A model generated the notes under the pieces. It was not told the origin of the DNA and ran no database searches. It worked only from the letters and a program-made list of their open reading frames with translations. The translations under genes and the position numbers were made by a program. Positions 16,479-26,446 of a DNA stretch of 64,000 nucleotides are shown one piece after another. The stretch spans positions 89,431 to 153,430 of the forward strand of contig JANYJZ010000013.1 of the NCBI GenBank assembly GCA_025358305.1. Direction: 5' to 3'. The stretch comes from Ignavibacteriota bacterium (lineage in GTDB: Bacteria > Bacteroidota > Ignavibacteria > UBA10030 > SZUA-254). The stretch's first letter is position 1; each line of letters opens with the position of its first letter.

Positions 16479-17537
16479 ATGCGAATGAAGATCATGTTGT
16501 TGGTTCTGCTTCTCGTCGTGCTGGCGCTCGCCGGCGTGGGCTGCTCGAAACAATCGGGCGGAAGGTTCTCTATGCCCCCGATGCCGGTCGAGGTTGCAAA
16601 AGTGCGCGTCGAGAAGGTGAGCGACACGTTCGACGCCGTCGGCAGCATCGAGGCGTCCGAGGCCGTGACGATCGTTTCCGAGATCGACGCCGCCGTGAAA
16701 CAGATCCCATTCCAGGAGGGAGCACCCATCCGGCACGGGGACCTCATCGTCCAGCTCGACGACGCGCAGCTCGCCGGTGAGGCGACGCGCGCCGAAGCGC
16801 TCTACTCCCAGAGCAAGGAGAACTACGAGCGGGTGAAATCGGTCGTCGACCAAAAGGCCGGCGCTCAGCAGGACCTCGACGACGCGGGCGCAAGCCTGAA
16901 GGTCGCCGAAGCGAACCTCGACGTTGCGAAGGCGCGCCTCGCGAAGACGCGCATCGTCGCCCCGTTCGACGGAAACATCGGCGCACGCCGCGTGAGCATT
17001 GGGACGTTCCTCCGGGCCGGCCAGATCATCACCGAACTTGCGAATCTCGACGCCATCCGCGTGAATTTCTCCGCCCCGGAACGCTATCTCGCCCGGCTCA
17101 CGCGCGGCGCGGAGGTCTCCGTCTCCACGACGGCCTATCCGGGCTACGCGATCAAGGGGTCGATCATCTCCATCGAACCGATCCTCGACGCGTCGACGAG
17201 GAACGTCCGCATCGTCGCGCAGCTCTCGAACCCCGGCCGCAAGTTCCGGGCCGGCATGTCCGCGAACGTCGCGGCCGTCCTCGGGGAGCGCCCCTCGGCC
17301 ATGACGATCCCGAACGAAGCGGTCTTTGCCACGGGGAACCAGTCGTTCGTCTTCGCGGTCAAGGCCGACAGTACCGTCACGAAAGTACCGCTGACGCTCG
17401 GCACGCGCACCGACCGGGACGTCGAGGTGCTCCACGGCCTCACCCCCGGCATGAGCGTTGTCCGCGCCGGCCACCAGAAACTCTTTGAGGGCGCGAAGGT
17501 CATTCCGGTGATCTCCGCCCCCGACTCCACACGCTAA
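16479..17537 (+). CDS. RND efflux periplasmic adaptor, lipoprotein
   Basis: 352 residues. Lipoprotein signal ends LALAGVGC. Order of parts: beta-barrel/lipoyl start (VEVAKVRVEKVSDTFDAVGSIEASEAVTIVSEIDAAVKQI), alpha-hairpin (about 100-150, LYSQSKENYERVKSVVDQKAGAQQDLDDAGASL), second lipoyl half (TRIVAPFDGNIGARRVSIGTFL), beta-barrel (LDAIRVNFSAPERYLARL) and membrane-proximal domain. It links the inner-membrane RND pump to TolC. Within the operon tolC-adaptor-RND. The substrate is not readable from sequence. Confidence 0.94.
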   Translation: MRMKIMLLVLLLVVLALAGVGCSKQSGGRFSMPPMPVEVAKVRVEKVSDTFDAVGSIEASEAVTIVSEIDAAVKQIPFQEGAPIRHGDLIVQLDDAQLAGEATRAEALYSQSKENYERVKSVVDQKAGAQQDLDDAGASLKVAEANLDVAKARLAKTRIVAPFDGNIGARRVSIGTFLRAGQIITELANLDAIRVNFSAPERYLARLTRGAEVSVSTTAYPGYAIKGSIISIEPILDASTRNVRIVAQLSNPGRKFRAGMSANVAAVLGERPSAMTIPNEAVFATGNQSFVFAVKADSTVTKVPLTLGTRTDRDVEVLHGLTPGMSVVRAGHQKLFEGAKVIPVISAPDSTR

Positions 17538-17549
17538 GGAACCACGCCC

Positions 17550-20500
17550 ATGAAACTCAGCACCATGTCCATACGGCGCCCGGTGTTCGCCACCGTGATG
17601 AGCGTGACGATCCTCCTGTTCGGGATCATCTCGTTCTTGCGGCTCCCCGTCCGGGAATACCCCGACATCGATCCGCCGATCATTTCGGTCGTGACGACGT
17701 ACCGCGGCGCGAGCCCGAGCGTCGTCGAGACGGAGATCACAAACATCCTCGAGGAGCAGTTCGCGACGCTCGAAGGCGTCAAGACGATGAGCTCTTCGAG
17801 CCGCGAGCAGGGCTCGGTCATCACCATCGAGTTCGAGCTCAGCCGCGACGTCAACGAAGCCGCGAACGACATCCGCGACCGCGTCTCGCGCGTCCGCGGG
17901 TCGCTGCCCCGCGAGGTGGACGACCCGATCATCTCGAAGGTCGACGTGAACGCCCAAGCGATCGTCTGGATCGCGCTCTACAGCCAGCAGCACGACGGCC
18001 TCGAGCTCACCGACGTCGCCGACCGCATCCTGAAGGAAAAGATCCAGCGTCTCCCCGGCGTCGGCTCGGTCATCATTGGCGGCGAGCGCAAGTACGCCAT
18101 GCGCGTCTGGCTCGATCCGCAGCGCATGGCCGCGCACGGCCTGACGACGCTCGACGTCGAACAGGCGATCCGGAGCGAGAACGCAGAGATCCCCGGCGGC
18201 CGCGTCGAGGGTAAAGAACGCGAGTTTGCGGTCCGGACCCGCGGAGAACTTGATACGCCCGAGGAATTCGGCGCGATCACCGTCTCGACGCGGGAGAACG
18301 ACGTCGTGCGCCTGCGCGACATCGCGGAGGTGAAGGTCGGTGCCGAGGACGAGCGGACGCTCGCCCGGTACAACGGGGAGTCCGCCGTCGGACTCGGCAT
18401 CGTGAAGCAGTCTAAGGCGAGCACCGTCGATGTCGCCGCCGCGGTGCGCGCGGCCCTGCCGGAGCTCGTCACGGCGCTGCCAGCCGGGATGAAACTCGAC
18501 ATCGCGTACGACTCTTCGACGTTCATCACCGACTCGATCGACGAGGTGAAGGAAACGCTCCTCATCGCGATGTGCCTCGTCATCCTCGTCGTGTACGTGT
18601 TTCTCAAGAGCATGCGGGCGACGATGATCCCCACCGTCGCCATCCCGATCTCGATCATCGGCGCATTGGCCGCGGCGTACTTCGCCGGCTTCACGCTCAA
18701 TATTCTCACGCTTCTCGCTCTCGTACTCGCCATTGGCATCGTCGTCGACGACGCTATCGTCATGCTCGAGAACGTGTATCGCCACATGGAAATGGGCAAG
18801 AGCCGCTGGCAGGCGGCTTTGGACGGCAGCACGGAGATCGGGTTCGCCATCGTCGCCACGACGATCGCGCTGGTCGCGGTGTTCGTGCCCTTGGCGTTCC
18901 TCACCGGTTCGGTCGGTAGGCTCTTCAACGAGTTCGGCCTGTCGCTCGCAGTGGCCATCCTCATCTCCGGGTTCGTCGCGCTCACCTTGACGCCGATGCT
19001 CTGCTCGAAGATCCTCAAGCCGCTCCACGGCACGAGCACGAGCTGGGCCTCGCGCTCCTTCGACGCATTCTTCGAAGGCCTCAACCGGTTCTACGACCGC
19101 ACGCTCCGGTGGGCGGTATCCCACCGGAAGCTCGTGATCGGCGGCGCCCTCCTCTTGGTCGTCCTGAGCGGGTTCGTGTTCCGGCTCCTCCCGAGCGAGC
19201 TCGTGCCGACCGAGGACCGGAGTATCGCGTTCGGCATCGTCCTCGCCCCCGAAGGGGCGACGCTCGACTATACCGACCGCTATATGAAGGAGGTCGAGAA
19301 GCGCTTGCTCGCGGTCCCCGAGGGACGCGCGCTCTTCACGGCCATTGGTCTCGGCTTCGGCGGCCCGGGAAGCGTCACCAACGGGATCGTCTTTCTCCAG
19401 CTCAAGCCCCGCGGCGAGCGGGGGAAGTCGCAGCAGCAAATCGTCCAGGAGCTTTTTCCCCAGCTTATCTCGATCCCCGGCGTGCTCGCGTTCGTCATCA
19501 ATCCGCCAAGCCTTGGCGGCGGGTTCAGTTCGAGTCCGGTGAGTTACGTTCTCGAAGCGGAGACGTACGACGAGCTCAACACGGCGGTCGGCGCCGCGAT
19601 GGGGGAAGCCTCGAAGCTCGGCTACATGATCAACCTCGACAGCGACCTCCGCCTGAACAAGCCGCAGCTTGACATCAATATCGACCGCGAGCGCGCCTCG
19701 AACCTCGGCGTCTCGGTGACCGACATCGGCACGACCCTCGAGACGTTCCTCGGCGGCCGCGTCGTGACGAACTTCAAGCGCGGCACGAAGCAGTACGACG
19801 TCATCCTTCAGATGAACTCGGCGTCACGGGCGACGCCCGACGCCATCGACGGCATCTACTTGCGTGCCCCGGGCGGGCTCGTCCAGCTCGCAAACGTCGT
19901 GAAGGTGAACGAGACGGTCGCGCCGAAGGAACTTAACCACTACAACCGCGTGCGCGCGGCGACGATCACCGCCAGTCTCGCCCCCGGCAGGACGCTCGGC
20001 GAGGCCCTGGACGACCTCGACAAGATCGCGCTGGAAAGACTTCCTGCTGGCGTTAAACATGATTATTCCGGGCAGTCGCTAGAATACAAATCCTCGAGCT
20101 CGAGCCTCTACCTCCTGTTCCTCCTGGCGCTCGTGTTCATCTATCTTGTCCTTTCGGCGCAGTTCGAGAGCTTCATCCACCCGTTCACGATCCTCCTGTC
20201 GGTCCCCTTGGCGGTGTTCGGAGCCCTCCTCACGCTCTACCTCTTCCGGCAGAGCCTGAACATCTATTCGCAGATCGGGCTCATCATGCTCATCGGACTC
20301 GTGACGAAGAACGCCATTCTCATCGTGGAGTTCGCGAACCAGCTTCGGGCCAGTGGCAAGAGCGTCGTCGACGCAGTCATCGAGTCGGCGACCATCCGCC
20401 TTCGTCCGATCCTCATGACGTCGTTCGCGACGATCCTCGGCATTCTGCCGATCGCCATCGGCCTCGGTGCCGGCGCCGAATCACGCCGTCCCTTGGGCCT

Positions 20501-20669
20501 CGCGGTCGTCGGGGGCATGCTCTTTTCGACGTTTCTGACCCTCATCATCGTTCCGGTGGTCTACGCCATGCTCTCGCGGTTCGTCAAGGATGCGCACGTG
20601 GAAGAACCCGCCGCCGCTCTCGCGCCCGTTCACACTCCGGCCGCTGCGGTGGAAAGCGTCGCACACTAG
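17550..20669 (+). CDS. RND (HAE1/AcrB-type) multidrug efflux transporter
   Basis: 1039 residues, typical length. It starts MKLSTMSIRRPVFATVMSVTILLFG, the first membrane helix. The TM4 proton-relay pair of Asp residues is present in VLAIGIVVDDAIVMLENVYRHME, and a second repeat has IGLIMLIGLVTKNAILIVEFANQLR. Porter-domain motifs REYPDIDPPIISVVTTYRGASPSVVE are clear. Proton-driven export of hydrophobic compounds, sterols or drugs is the family role. Last gene of the efflux operon; an aldehyde dehydrogenase starts 26 bases later. Confidence 0.95.
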   Translation: MKLSTMSIRRPVFATVMSVTILLFGIISFLRLPVREYPDIDPPIISVVTTYRGASPSVVETEITNILEEQFATLEGVKTMSSSSREQGSVITIEFELSRDVNEAANDIRDRVSRVRGSLPREVDDPIISKVDVNAQAIVWIALYSQQHDGLELTDVADRILKEKIQRLPGVGSVIIGGERKYAMRVWLDPQRMAAHGLTTLDVEQAIRSENAEIPGGRVEGKEREFAVRTRGELDTPEEFGAITVSTRENDVVRLRDIAEVKVGAEDERTLARYNGESAVGLGIVKQSKASTVDVAAAVRAALPELVTALPAGMKLDIAYDSSTFITDSIDEVKETLLIAMCLVILVVYVFLKSMRATMIPTVAIPISIIGALAAAYFAGFTLNILTLLALVLAIGIVVDDAIVMLENVYRHMEMGKSRWQAALDGSTEIGFAIVATTIALVAVFVPLAFLTGSVGRLFNEFGLSLAVAILISGFVALTLTPMLCSKILKPLHGTSTSWASRSFDAFFEGLNRFYDRTLRWAVSHRKLVIGGALLLVVLSGFVFRLLPSELVPTEDRSIAFGIVLAPEGATLDYTDRYMKEVEKRLLAVPEGRALFTAIGLGFGGPGSVTNGIVFLQLKPRGERGKSQQQIVQELFPQLISIPGVLAFVINPPSLGGGFSSSPVSYVLEAETYDELNTAVGAAMGEASKLGYMINLDSDLRLNKPQLDINIDRERASNLGVSVTDIGTTLETFLGGRVVTNFKRGTKQYDVILQMNSASRATPDAIDGIYLRAPGGLVQLANVVKVNETVAPKELNHYNRVRAATITASLAPGRTLGEALDDLDKIALERLPAGVKHDYSGQSLEYKSSSSSLYLLFLLALVFIYLVLSAQFESFIHPFTILLSVPLAVFGALLTLYLFRQSLNIYSQIGLIMLIGLVTKNAILIVEFANQLRASGKSVVDAVIESATIRLRPILMTSFATILGILPIAIGLGAGAESRRPLGLAVVGGMLFSTFLTLIIVPVVYAMLSRFVKDAHVEEPAAALAPVHTPAAAVESVAH

Positions 20670-20695
20670 ACCGATTGGTTGAGAGAAAGGGCGTC

Positions 20696-22063
20696 ATGCC
20701 TATCGCCACCATCGATCCGTCGACGAACGTCCTCCTGAAGACGTTCGCACCGCACTCACCCGCGGAGGTGGCCTCGAAGATCGAACATGCCGACGCGGCG
20801 TTCCGCGCGTACCGCAACACGTCGTTCGCCGAACGGTCGCGGTGGATGATGCGCGCCGCGGAGATCCTCGAATCCGAAAAAGCGGAACTCGGCCGCCTCA
20901 TGACGACCGAGATGGGAAAGACGCTTCGGTCCGCTTCGGAAGAGGCACTGAAATGCGCCTGGGCGTGCCGGTACTACGCAGAACACGCCGCAGCGTTCCT
21001 CGCCGACGCGGATGTCCCGACAAGTGCGGGGAAGAGCTTTATCTCCTACCAGTCGTTGGGCATCGTCCTCGCCGTCATGCCCTGGAACTTTCCGTTCTGG
21101 CAGGTCTTCCGGTTCATCGCACCCTCCCTCATGGCCGGCAACGTCGGCCTCCTCAAGCATGCGTCGAACGTCCCGCAATGCGCCCTCGCCATCGAATCGA
21201 TCGTCCGACGCGCGGGATTTCCGGAAGGGGTATTCCAGACGCTTCTCATCGGTTCCGATGCCGTCGAAGGGGTCTTGACCGATCCGCGCATCAAGGCGGC
21301 CACCCTCACCGGAAGCGAGCCTGCCGGGATGAGCGTCGCCTCCATCGCCGGACGCTCGATCAAGAAGACGCTTCTCGAACTCGGAGGAAGCGACCCGTTC
21401 ATCGTCATGCCTTCCGCCGACGTCGCCGAGGCGGCTTCGGTCGCTGCTAAGGCGCGATGCGTCAACAACGGCCAATCGTGTGTCGCCGCCAAGCGGTTCA
21501 TCATCCATGAAGAGGTCTACGAGAGGTTCGCGTCGCGCTTCACCCAGGCGATGGGCGCTTTGGTCGTCGGCGATCCGATGCAGGAACGTACCGACGTCGG
21601 TCCGCTTGCGACCGCGGACCTCTTGGGGGAACTCGTGCGTCAGGTAGAGGCGTCGGTCGCGCTGGGGGCGAAGGTCTTGACGGGAGGGAAACGGGTCAAC
21701 GGGCCCGGGAACTTCTACATGCCGACGGTATTGGCGGATATACCGAAGAACTCACCGGCCTACCGGGAGGAAATCTTCGGACCCGTGGCGATGCTTTTCA
21801 AGGTCAAGGACATCGACGAGGCGATCCGGCTGGCGAATGACACGCCGTTCGGCCTCGGGAGCTGCGCGTGGACGCGCGACGGATCGGAACAGCAGCGGTT
21901 CATCGCAGAACTGGAAGCGGGGATGGTCTTTCTCAACAGCATGGTCGTCTCTGATCCGCGCCTCCCCTTTGGCGGGGTGAAGCGCTCAGGCTACGGCCGC
22001 GAACTCGGGGAGGTCGGCATTCGGGAGTTCGTGAACATCAAGACGGTCTGGATCAAAGCGTAA
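20696..22063 (+). CDS. NAD(P)-dependent aldehyde dehydrogenase, succinate-semialdehyde type
   Basis: 455 residues from ATG 20696 after GAGAAAGGG. Signatures: PWNFPFWQVFRFIAPSL, the KHASNVPQC cofactor segment, LELGGSDPFIV containing the general-base Glu, and NNGQSCVAAKRF with catalytic Cys262. The short N-terminus (MPIATIDPSTNVLLKTFAPHSPAEV) and SNVPQ block are typical of succinate-semialdehyde dehydrogenases of the GabD/Sad type. It oxidises the semialdehyde to the acid. It is downstream of the efflux operon but has no obvious functional link to it. Confidence 0.9.
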   Translation: MPIATIDPSTNVLLKTFAPHSPAEVASKIEHADAAFRAYRNTSFAERSRWMMRAAEILESEKAELGRLMTTEMGKTLRSASEEALKCAWACRYYAEHAAAFLADADVPTSAGKSFISYQSLGIVLAVMPWNFPFWQVFRFIAPSLMAGNVGLLKHASNVPQCALAIESIVRRAGFPEGVFQTLLIGSDAVEGVLTDPRIKAATLTGSEPAGMSVASIAGRSIKKTLLELGGSDPFIVMPSADVAEAASVAAKARCVNNGQSCVAAKRFIIHEEVYERFASRFTQAMGALVVGDPMQERTDVGPLATADLLGELVRQVEASVALGAKVLTGGKRVNGPGNFYMPTVLADIPKNSPAYREEIFGPVAMLFKVKDIDEAIRLANDTPFGLGSCAWTRDGSEQQRFIAELEAGMVFLNSMVVSDPRLPFGGVKRSGYGRELGEVGIREFVNIKTVWIKA

Positions 22064-22067
22064 TCTA

Positions 22068-23858
22068 TTACTGGACGTTCGCCCGCGCCCCGGCGATCAT
22101 CGCCGCCGGCACGGCGGTTGTCCTCTCTCCGATCTGCTGGCGCCACATCGCGTAGTACAATCCCTTCAGGTCCAAGAGCTCCTGGTGCTTCCCCGATTCG
22201 ATGATATGTCCCCGTTCGAGGACGTAGATCGTGTCGGCGTGGAGGATCGTCGAAAGCCTGTGCGCGATAAGAATGGTGATGAGATCCTTGCGCATCGAGA
22301 CGTCGCGGATCGTCTCGCTGATCTCCTCCTCGGTGAGGGAGTCGAGCGAGGAGGTCGCTTCGTCGAACACGAGGAAGTTCGGCCGGCGTAGGAGCGCTCG
22401 GGCGATCGACAAGCGCTGCTTCTCTCCTCCGGAGACCTTCACTCCCCCTTCCCCGATGACCGTATCGAGACCCTTGTCCGCGCGGGCCAAGAGACCCTGG
22501 CAGGCCGCCTTCTCAAGCACGCTGAGGCATTCGGCGTCGGTCGCGTTCGGGTTGACGAACCGCAGGTTCTCCCGGATGCTGCCGGAGAAGAGCTGCGTGT
22601 CCTGGGTGACGAACCCGATCCGCTCCCGCAACTTGTCGAGGTCGACCTTCCCCGCGGAGACGTTGTTGTAGAGCACCGATCCCGTCTGCGGGTAATAGAG
22701 TCCCACGAGCAGCTTCACGAGCGTCGTCTTGCCGGAGCCCGACGGGCCGACGAATGCGATCGTCTCGCCGCGCCGCGTCGTGAACGAGATGTCGTTCAGG
22801 GCATTGGTCGACGCCGACTGGTGCTTGAAGCTCACGTTCTGGAACGAGAGCGTCTCGATGGGGCCGATCGCCTCGGGGTGGGCCGGTTTCGGCTCTTTCG
22901 GCGTATCGAGGATGTCCTGGAAGTTTTTCAGGGACACTTCCGCTTCTCTATAGACATTGATGACGTTCCCGAGTTCCTGCAAGGGCCCGAAGATGAAGAA
23001 TGAATAGATCCAGAGCGAGAAGAACTGCCCGAAGGAGATCTCCTGAGCGAAGATCAAATAGAGCATGAGTCCGAGGATGCCTGTCCGGAGAGCGTTGACG
23101 GCCGTCCCCTGGATGAAGCTGAGGCTCCGCAAGTATTTTACCTTCTTCAGTTCGAGCTTCAGGATCTTCCCGGTGGTGGAGTTCAGCCGTTCGATCTCCT
23201 GCTGGGCCAGGCCGAGGCTCTTCACGAGTTCGATGTTCCTCAAGGATTCGGTCGTCGCGCCGGCCAAGGCGGTGGTCTCCTTGACGATCGTCTTCTGAAT
23301 GACCTTGATCTTCTTGCTGATGACGGAACTCAGCGTCGCCAGGAGCGGCACCGTCAGGAGATAGATCGGCGCGATGATCCAGTGGACGGTGAACGCGTAG
23401 ATCATGACGAAGAGCACGCCGACGATCGTCGTGAAGACGATATTGATGAACGCGGCGATGAGGCGCTCGACGTCGGAGCGGACCTTCTGGAGCTTGCCGA
23501 GCGTCTCGCCGCTCCGCTGGTCCTCGAAGACCTGGTACGGCAGCTCGAGGGAATGCCGGAGGCCGTCGGCGTAGATCTGCGCGCCGAGCTTCTGCGTCAC
23601 GGTGTTGATGTAGTAGTCTTGGAAGTTCTTTGCGACGCGCGAGACGAACGCGACGCCGACGGCCATCGCGAGATAGCCACCGACGCCTTTGAAGAACTGG
23701 GAAGAAGTGTACTCCTTGAACCGCGTCACGTACTCATCGATGACGTGCCGGAAGATGAGCGGGTCCAGGAGCGAGAATGTCTGGTTGATCGCCGCGAGCA
23801 CGAGCGCCAGGAGCACGAGCTTCCAGTACTGTTTCAGATATGAGAGGAGGAGTTTCAT
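22068..23858 (-). CDS. ABC exporter, fused permease and ATPase
   Basis: 596 residues from ATG 23858 (MKLLLSYLKQYWKLVLLALV). Six membrane helices occupy about 1-310 in the type-1 exporter fold. The ATPase half has Walker A GPSGSGKTTLVKLL, Q-loop TQDTQLFSGSIRENL, signature VSGGEKQRLSIARALL, Walker B FLVFDEATSSLDS and the switch His in AHRLSTI. This is the MsbA/BmrA-like group exporting lipids, peptides or drugs. It is a homodimeric type since no second half-transporter is adjacent. The stop is convergent with the aldehyde dehydrogenase, 4 bases apart. Confidence 0.93.
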   Translation of the reverse strand: MKLLLSYLKQYWKLVLLALVLAAINQTFSLLDPLIFRHVIDEYVTRFKEYTSSQFFKGVGGYLAMAVGVAFVSRVAKNFQDYYINTVTQKLGAQIYADGLRHSLELPYQVFEDQRSGETLGKLQKVRSDVERLIAAFINIVFTTIVGVLFVMIYAFTVHWIIAPIYLLTVPLLATLSSVISKKIKVIQKTIVKETTALAGATTESLRNIELVKSLGLAQQEIERLNSTTGKILKLELKKVKYLRSLSFIQGTAVNALRTGILGLMLYLIFAQEISFGQFFSLWIYSFFIFGPLQELGNVINVYREAEVSLKNFQDILDTPKEPKPAHPEAIGPIETLSFQNVSFKHQSASTNALNDISFTTRRGETIAFVGPSGSGKTTLVKLLVGLYYPQTGSVLYNNVSAGKVDLDKLRERIGFVTQDTQLFSGSIRENLRFVNPNATDAECLSVLEKAACQGLLARADKGLDTVIGEGGVKVSGGEKQRLSIARALLRRPNFLVFDEATSSLDSLTEEEISETIRDVSMRKDLITILIAHRLSTILHADTIYVLERGHIIESGKHQELLDLKGLYYAMWRQQIGERTTAVPAAMIAGARANVQ

Positions 23859-24147
23859 AGGGTCTTGTTGGTCCGTAAAAAAAGCCACAGCGCTCAAAAA
23901 TCAGGCATTGTGGCGAAAATGACGATGAACGATGTGCCCGGCTGACGTTCTTGTACGGCGGGCAATGGTTCAAAGATACATAAAAGGGATGTCATTTGCA
24001 GACTGGGAGGTCTTGGTTTGACCCAACCGGTGACTTGACAGTGCGGATTTTGAGCGGTACCTTACGGAGATCAGTTGCTGGGAGGACGCGTCGGTGTTGG
24101 CGGGAACGAACCCTCTCAGCTCTTGCAGGACCGACATCTAACATGAG
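23859..24147. promoter_or_regulatory. Divergent intergenic region, candidate promoter for ABC exporter
   Basis: 289 bases between two divergent genes. On the minus strand TATCTTTG (23978-23971) matches the Bacteroidota TAnnTTTG -7 box, about 110 bases before the exporter start. No convincing -33 TTTG was found at the expected spacing. Nothing else recognised. Confidence 0.3.
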
Positions 24148-24168
24148 GTGCCTTTGCCACATCGCAAT

Positions 24169-24933
24169 ATGACATGTCGTTCCCTCTTTCCGATCCTCTG
24201 CTTGCTCATCCTTGCCGGGTCATCATCGTCGTCTGCCCAATCGTTCACCTATCGAGGTGTGCTCCGTTTCGGTGGATCTTCCTGTTCCTGCTTTATGACC
24301 TATATGGAACCAGATTCCGGCTTTGACAGGGTGAACCTCGATTCGCTTTCTCTCCCTCTAGTCGGTCAGCACGTTCAAGTCACGGGGGAGTTCCGCTCAT
24401 GTTCTGGGGACCCGGAATGCCCGGCGGGAACGGTCGCACTGCACCCCTCACGCATCGATCCACTTCAGACGCTGGATCTGTCTCACTCCGGCGACTGGAA
24501 TATGGTGTCGTTGCCGTTGTTCCTTGATGATCCACGCTACCAATCACTCTTCGCCCACTTTGCATCGATGCCGTTTGCGTATGACCGAGGATACGTCGAG
24601 GCCGACTCCCTTCTGCCTGGTCGCGGCTATTGGTTGAAAAGTATGGACTCAGTGAAGTACTCGATCACCGGGATTCCTATCGATATTGAAACGGTGGCGG
24701 TCGAGCAGGGCTGGAATATTGTGGGCTCCATCTCGGTCCCGGTTCCCGTCTCCGAAATCATCACGACAGATTCAAACCTGACGCTCTCCGCGTTCTACGC
24801 CTTTGTCCCAGCGCTCGGTGACTATGTGGCCGCGAGCCCGATCCAACCCGGAGCAGCCTACTGGGTGAAGGCGAGCCAGAGCGGGGCGCTCATTTTGAGA
24901 AACCCCGCGCTCTTTATTAGACGGCAGCGATAG
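24169..24933 (+). CDS. Secreted protein of unknown function with paired beta modules
   Basis: 254 residues from ATG 24169; a GTG at 24148 with GAGG beside it is an alternative. Signal peptide MTCRSLFPILCLLILAGSSSSSAQS. A Cys-rich first domain (FGGSSCSCFMTYMEP, EFRSCSGDPECPAGT) is followed by two related segments of about 65 residues, one with DWNMVSLPLFLDDP and GRGYWLK, the other with GWNIVGSISVPV and GAAYWVK. Such WN-xx-S/G plus GxxYW modules recur in secreted proteins of this phylum. Function unknown. First gene of the accessory island with less GC-biased codons. Confidence 0.75.
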   Translation: MTCRSLFPILCLLILAGSSSSSAQSFTYRGVLRFGGSSCSCFMTYMEPDSGFDRVNLDSLSLPLVGQHVQVTGEFRSCSGDPECPAGTVALHPSRIDPLQTLDLSHSGDWNMVSLPLFLDDPRYQSLFAHFASMPFAYDRGYVEADSLLPGRGYWLKSMDSVKYSITGIPIDIETVAVEQGWNIVGSISVPVPVSEIITTDSNLTLSAFYAFVPALGDYVAASPIQPGAAYWVKASQSGALILRNPALFIRRQR

Positions 24934-24983
24934 AGCAAGCGAGAATGGACGTGAACTCGACCAAGAACCTTTCCGGGGATCCG

Positions 24984-25817
24984 ATGAAACATTCCTTCTT
25001 CACCTTGGCTGTGGCGTCTCTTTGCTTCTTCTCTCTCTCTTGCAATGAGACCTCTGTAGGGGTTGCGGTTCCCCAAGGCGCGGCGGAACTCATTCGCAGC
25101 TTTCAAAACGTACCCTGGAGACTCACCTACGCGCAGGTGGCAGGCTCTGCCATCAACTTCTCCACCTACCGCCCCTTTGAGCTCTTCATCCGGGATGACT
25201 CGACGCTGTTCGCTAATGACGACTGCAATTATTATTATATCGGATTCCGGATCTCCGGGGATTCCCTTGCGGTCACCAGCATCTCCGCGACCGAGGCCGC
25301 ATGTCCTGATTGGACGACGTTTGATGGCTACACCTTAAGAAAGACCTGGAAGGTCATCATCTCGCCCCACCTGTTGATGTTCGCGAGCGGCTCAACCTTC
25401 CTGCAGTTGATGTGCGACTTCACCGCACCCGTCGACAAGAACCCCCTCGTCGGCAAGACCTGGCTTCTTCACGCATCGAATGATACCGCGTTCCATGTTC
25501 TTCAGGAAGTCGGATACCTGCCAACCCTGCAATTGACGCCGAACAGAGAGTACCGCCTCTGGTGGCGATCGGACTGTGGGCCCGGAACGGATGGCCGGAT
25601 TGGATTCGGGGGGTACTTTGGCTGCAACGCCGATTCCGGGATACTGTTTCGAGAGTACAACGGGGGCATATGCGGGTTTACCCCTGTGCCCTACCAAGAT
25701 ATGCGCACTTTGTCGCGAGGATTTGAACTCTCCAGCGGGTATAGGGTCGCTGATTCCACGGCCACATTTACGGATTCTTCGGCCGGCACATTTTATCAAT
25801 TCGTTAGGTCAGAGTAG
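24984..25817 (+). CDS. Lipoprotein with two META/HslJ-like domains
   Basis: 277 residues from ATG 24984; signal ends FFSLSC, a lipobox. Two repeats resemble the META domain. The first (about 35-110) reads WRLTYAQVAGSAI, ELFIRDDSTLFANDDCNYYYIGF and SATEAAC. The second (about 155-270) starts KTWLLHASNDTAFHVLQE and has GFGGYFGCNADSGI. The domain is found in HslJ-like envelope proteins of unclear biochemistry. It lies between two other exported proteins on the same strand; no clear operon partner. Confidence 0.7.
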   Translation: MKHSFFTLAVASLCFFSLSCNETSVGVAVPQGAAELIRSFQNVPWRLTYAQVAGSAINFSTYRPFELFIRDDSTLFANDDCNYYYIGFRISGDSLAVTSISATEAACPDWTTFDGYTLRKTWKVIISPHLLMFASGSTFLQLMCDFTAPVDKNPLVGKTWLLHASNDTAFHVLQEVGYLPTLQLTPNREYRLWWRSDCGPGTDGRIGFGGYFGCNADSGILFREYNGGICGFTPVPYQDMRTLSRGFELSSGYRVADSTATFTDSSAGTFYQFVRSE

Positions 25818-25952
25818 ATCCCGGACTCTCCTTGTGCGCGAATGGGGGCTCGTGTGATGCTCAATCGCTCTCGCTTCAAGTTCTTGAACAACTGCACCAT
25901 CACCAGTGACGATCTTCCAACGCTTCAACCATGACAACAGGAGCACCACAAC

Positions 25953-26432
25953 ATGACCCGATCAGCGGCCCTCATCTGCACACTCTTCCTTATCATCACC
26001 GCGGCCCACTCTCAGACGGCGGGGAAGGACACCCTCTCCATTCATGACGGATTCTTCGGCATGTCGTTCCAACAGGGAGACCGCGACGTCTCATCGAGCG
26101 AGTTCAAGAACCTCTTGAAATCAAGCCCGGACACCACGATCTATCCGCTCTTCAGTAGTGGAGGCACCATCAGCACGATGGGCGATGTCCTCGGGGGGAT
26201 AGGGGGGTTCGGGCTGGGATATGGCATCACGTCGAAACCCTCCAGGACCGCCTTGACCGTCGCAGGCGGGGTCGTCGCAGTCGTTGGTATCTTCCTGAAC
26301 GTCGAGGGTGGGCGCAAGATGCAGAAGGCAGTCCTTCAATATAACCGGATGACGCAGGGAATGAGCCCGCATGGTTCTCTCATAGAGCTCGACCGGAGAA
26401 GTACGCTGGTCGCTTTCTCGGCCCGATTCTGA
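25953..26432 (+). CDS. Exported or membrane protein of unknown function
   Basis: 159 residues with signal peptide MTRSAALICTLFLIITAAHSQ. A glycine-rich hydrophobic stretch (MGDVLGGIGGFGLGYGI, then ALTVAGGVVAVVGIFLNVEGG) could form one or two membrane spans, followed by a basic tail. An SD is not obvious; the preceding sequence is CACCACAAC. Unrecognised family. Preceded by about 135 bases of non-coding sequence with nothing notable. Confidence 0.65.
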   Translation: MTRSAALICTLFLIITAAHSQTAGKDTLSIHDGFFGMSFQQGDRDVSSSEFKNLLKSSPDTTIYPLFSSGGTISTMGDVLGGIGGFGLGYGITSKPSRTALTVAGGVVAVVGIFLNVEGGRKMQKAVLQYNRMTQGMSPHGSLIELDRRSTLVAFSARF

Positions 26433-26446
26433 TCGCCTGTCGGGAC

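Noticed and set aside
16422..19439. 1005-codon minus-strand frame under the adaptor and RND genes
   Set aside because: Low-complexity Arg/Glu/Asp/His-rich antisense shadow of clearly recognised efflux genes.
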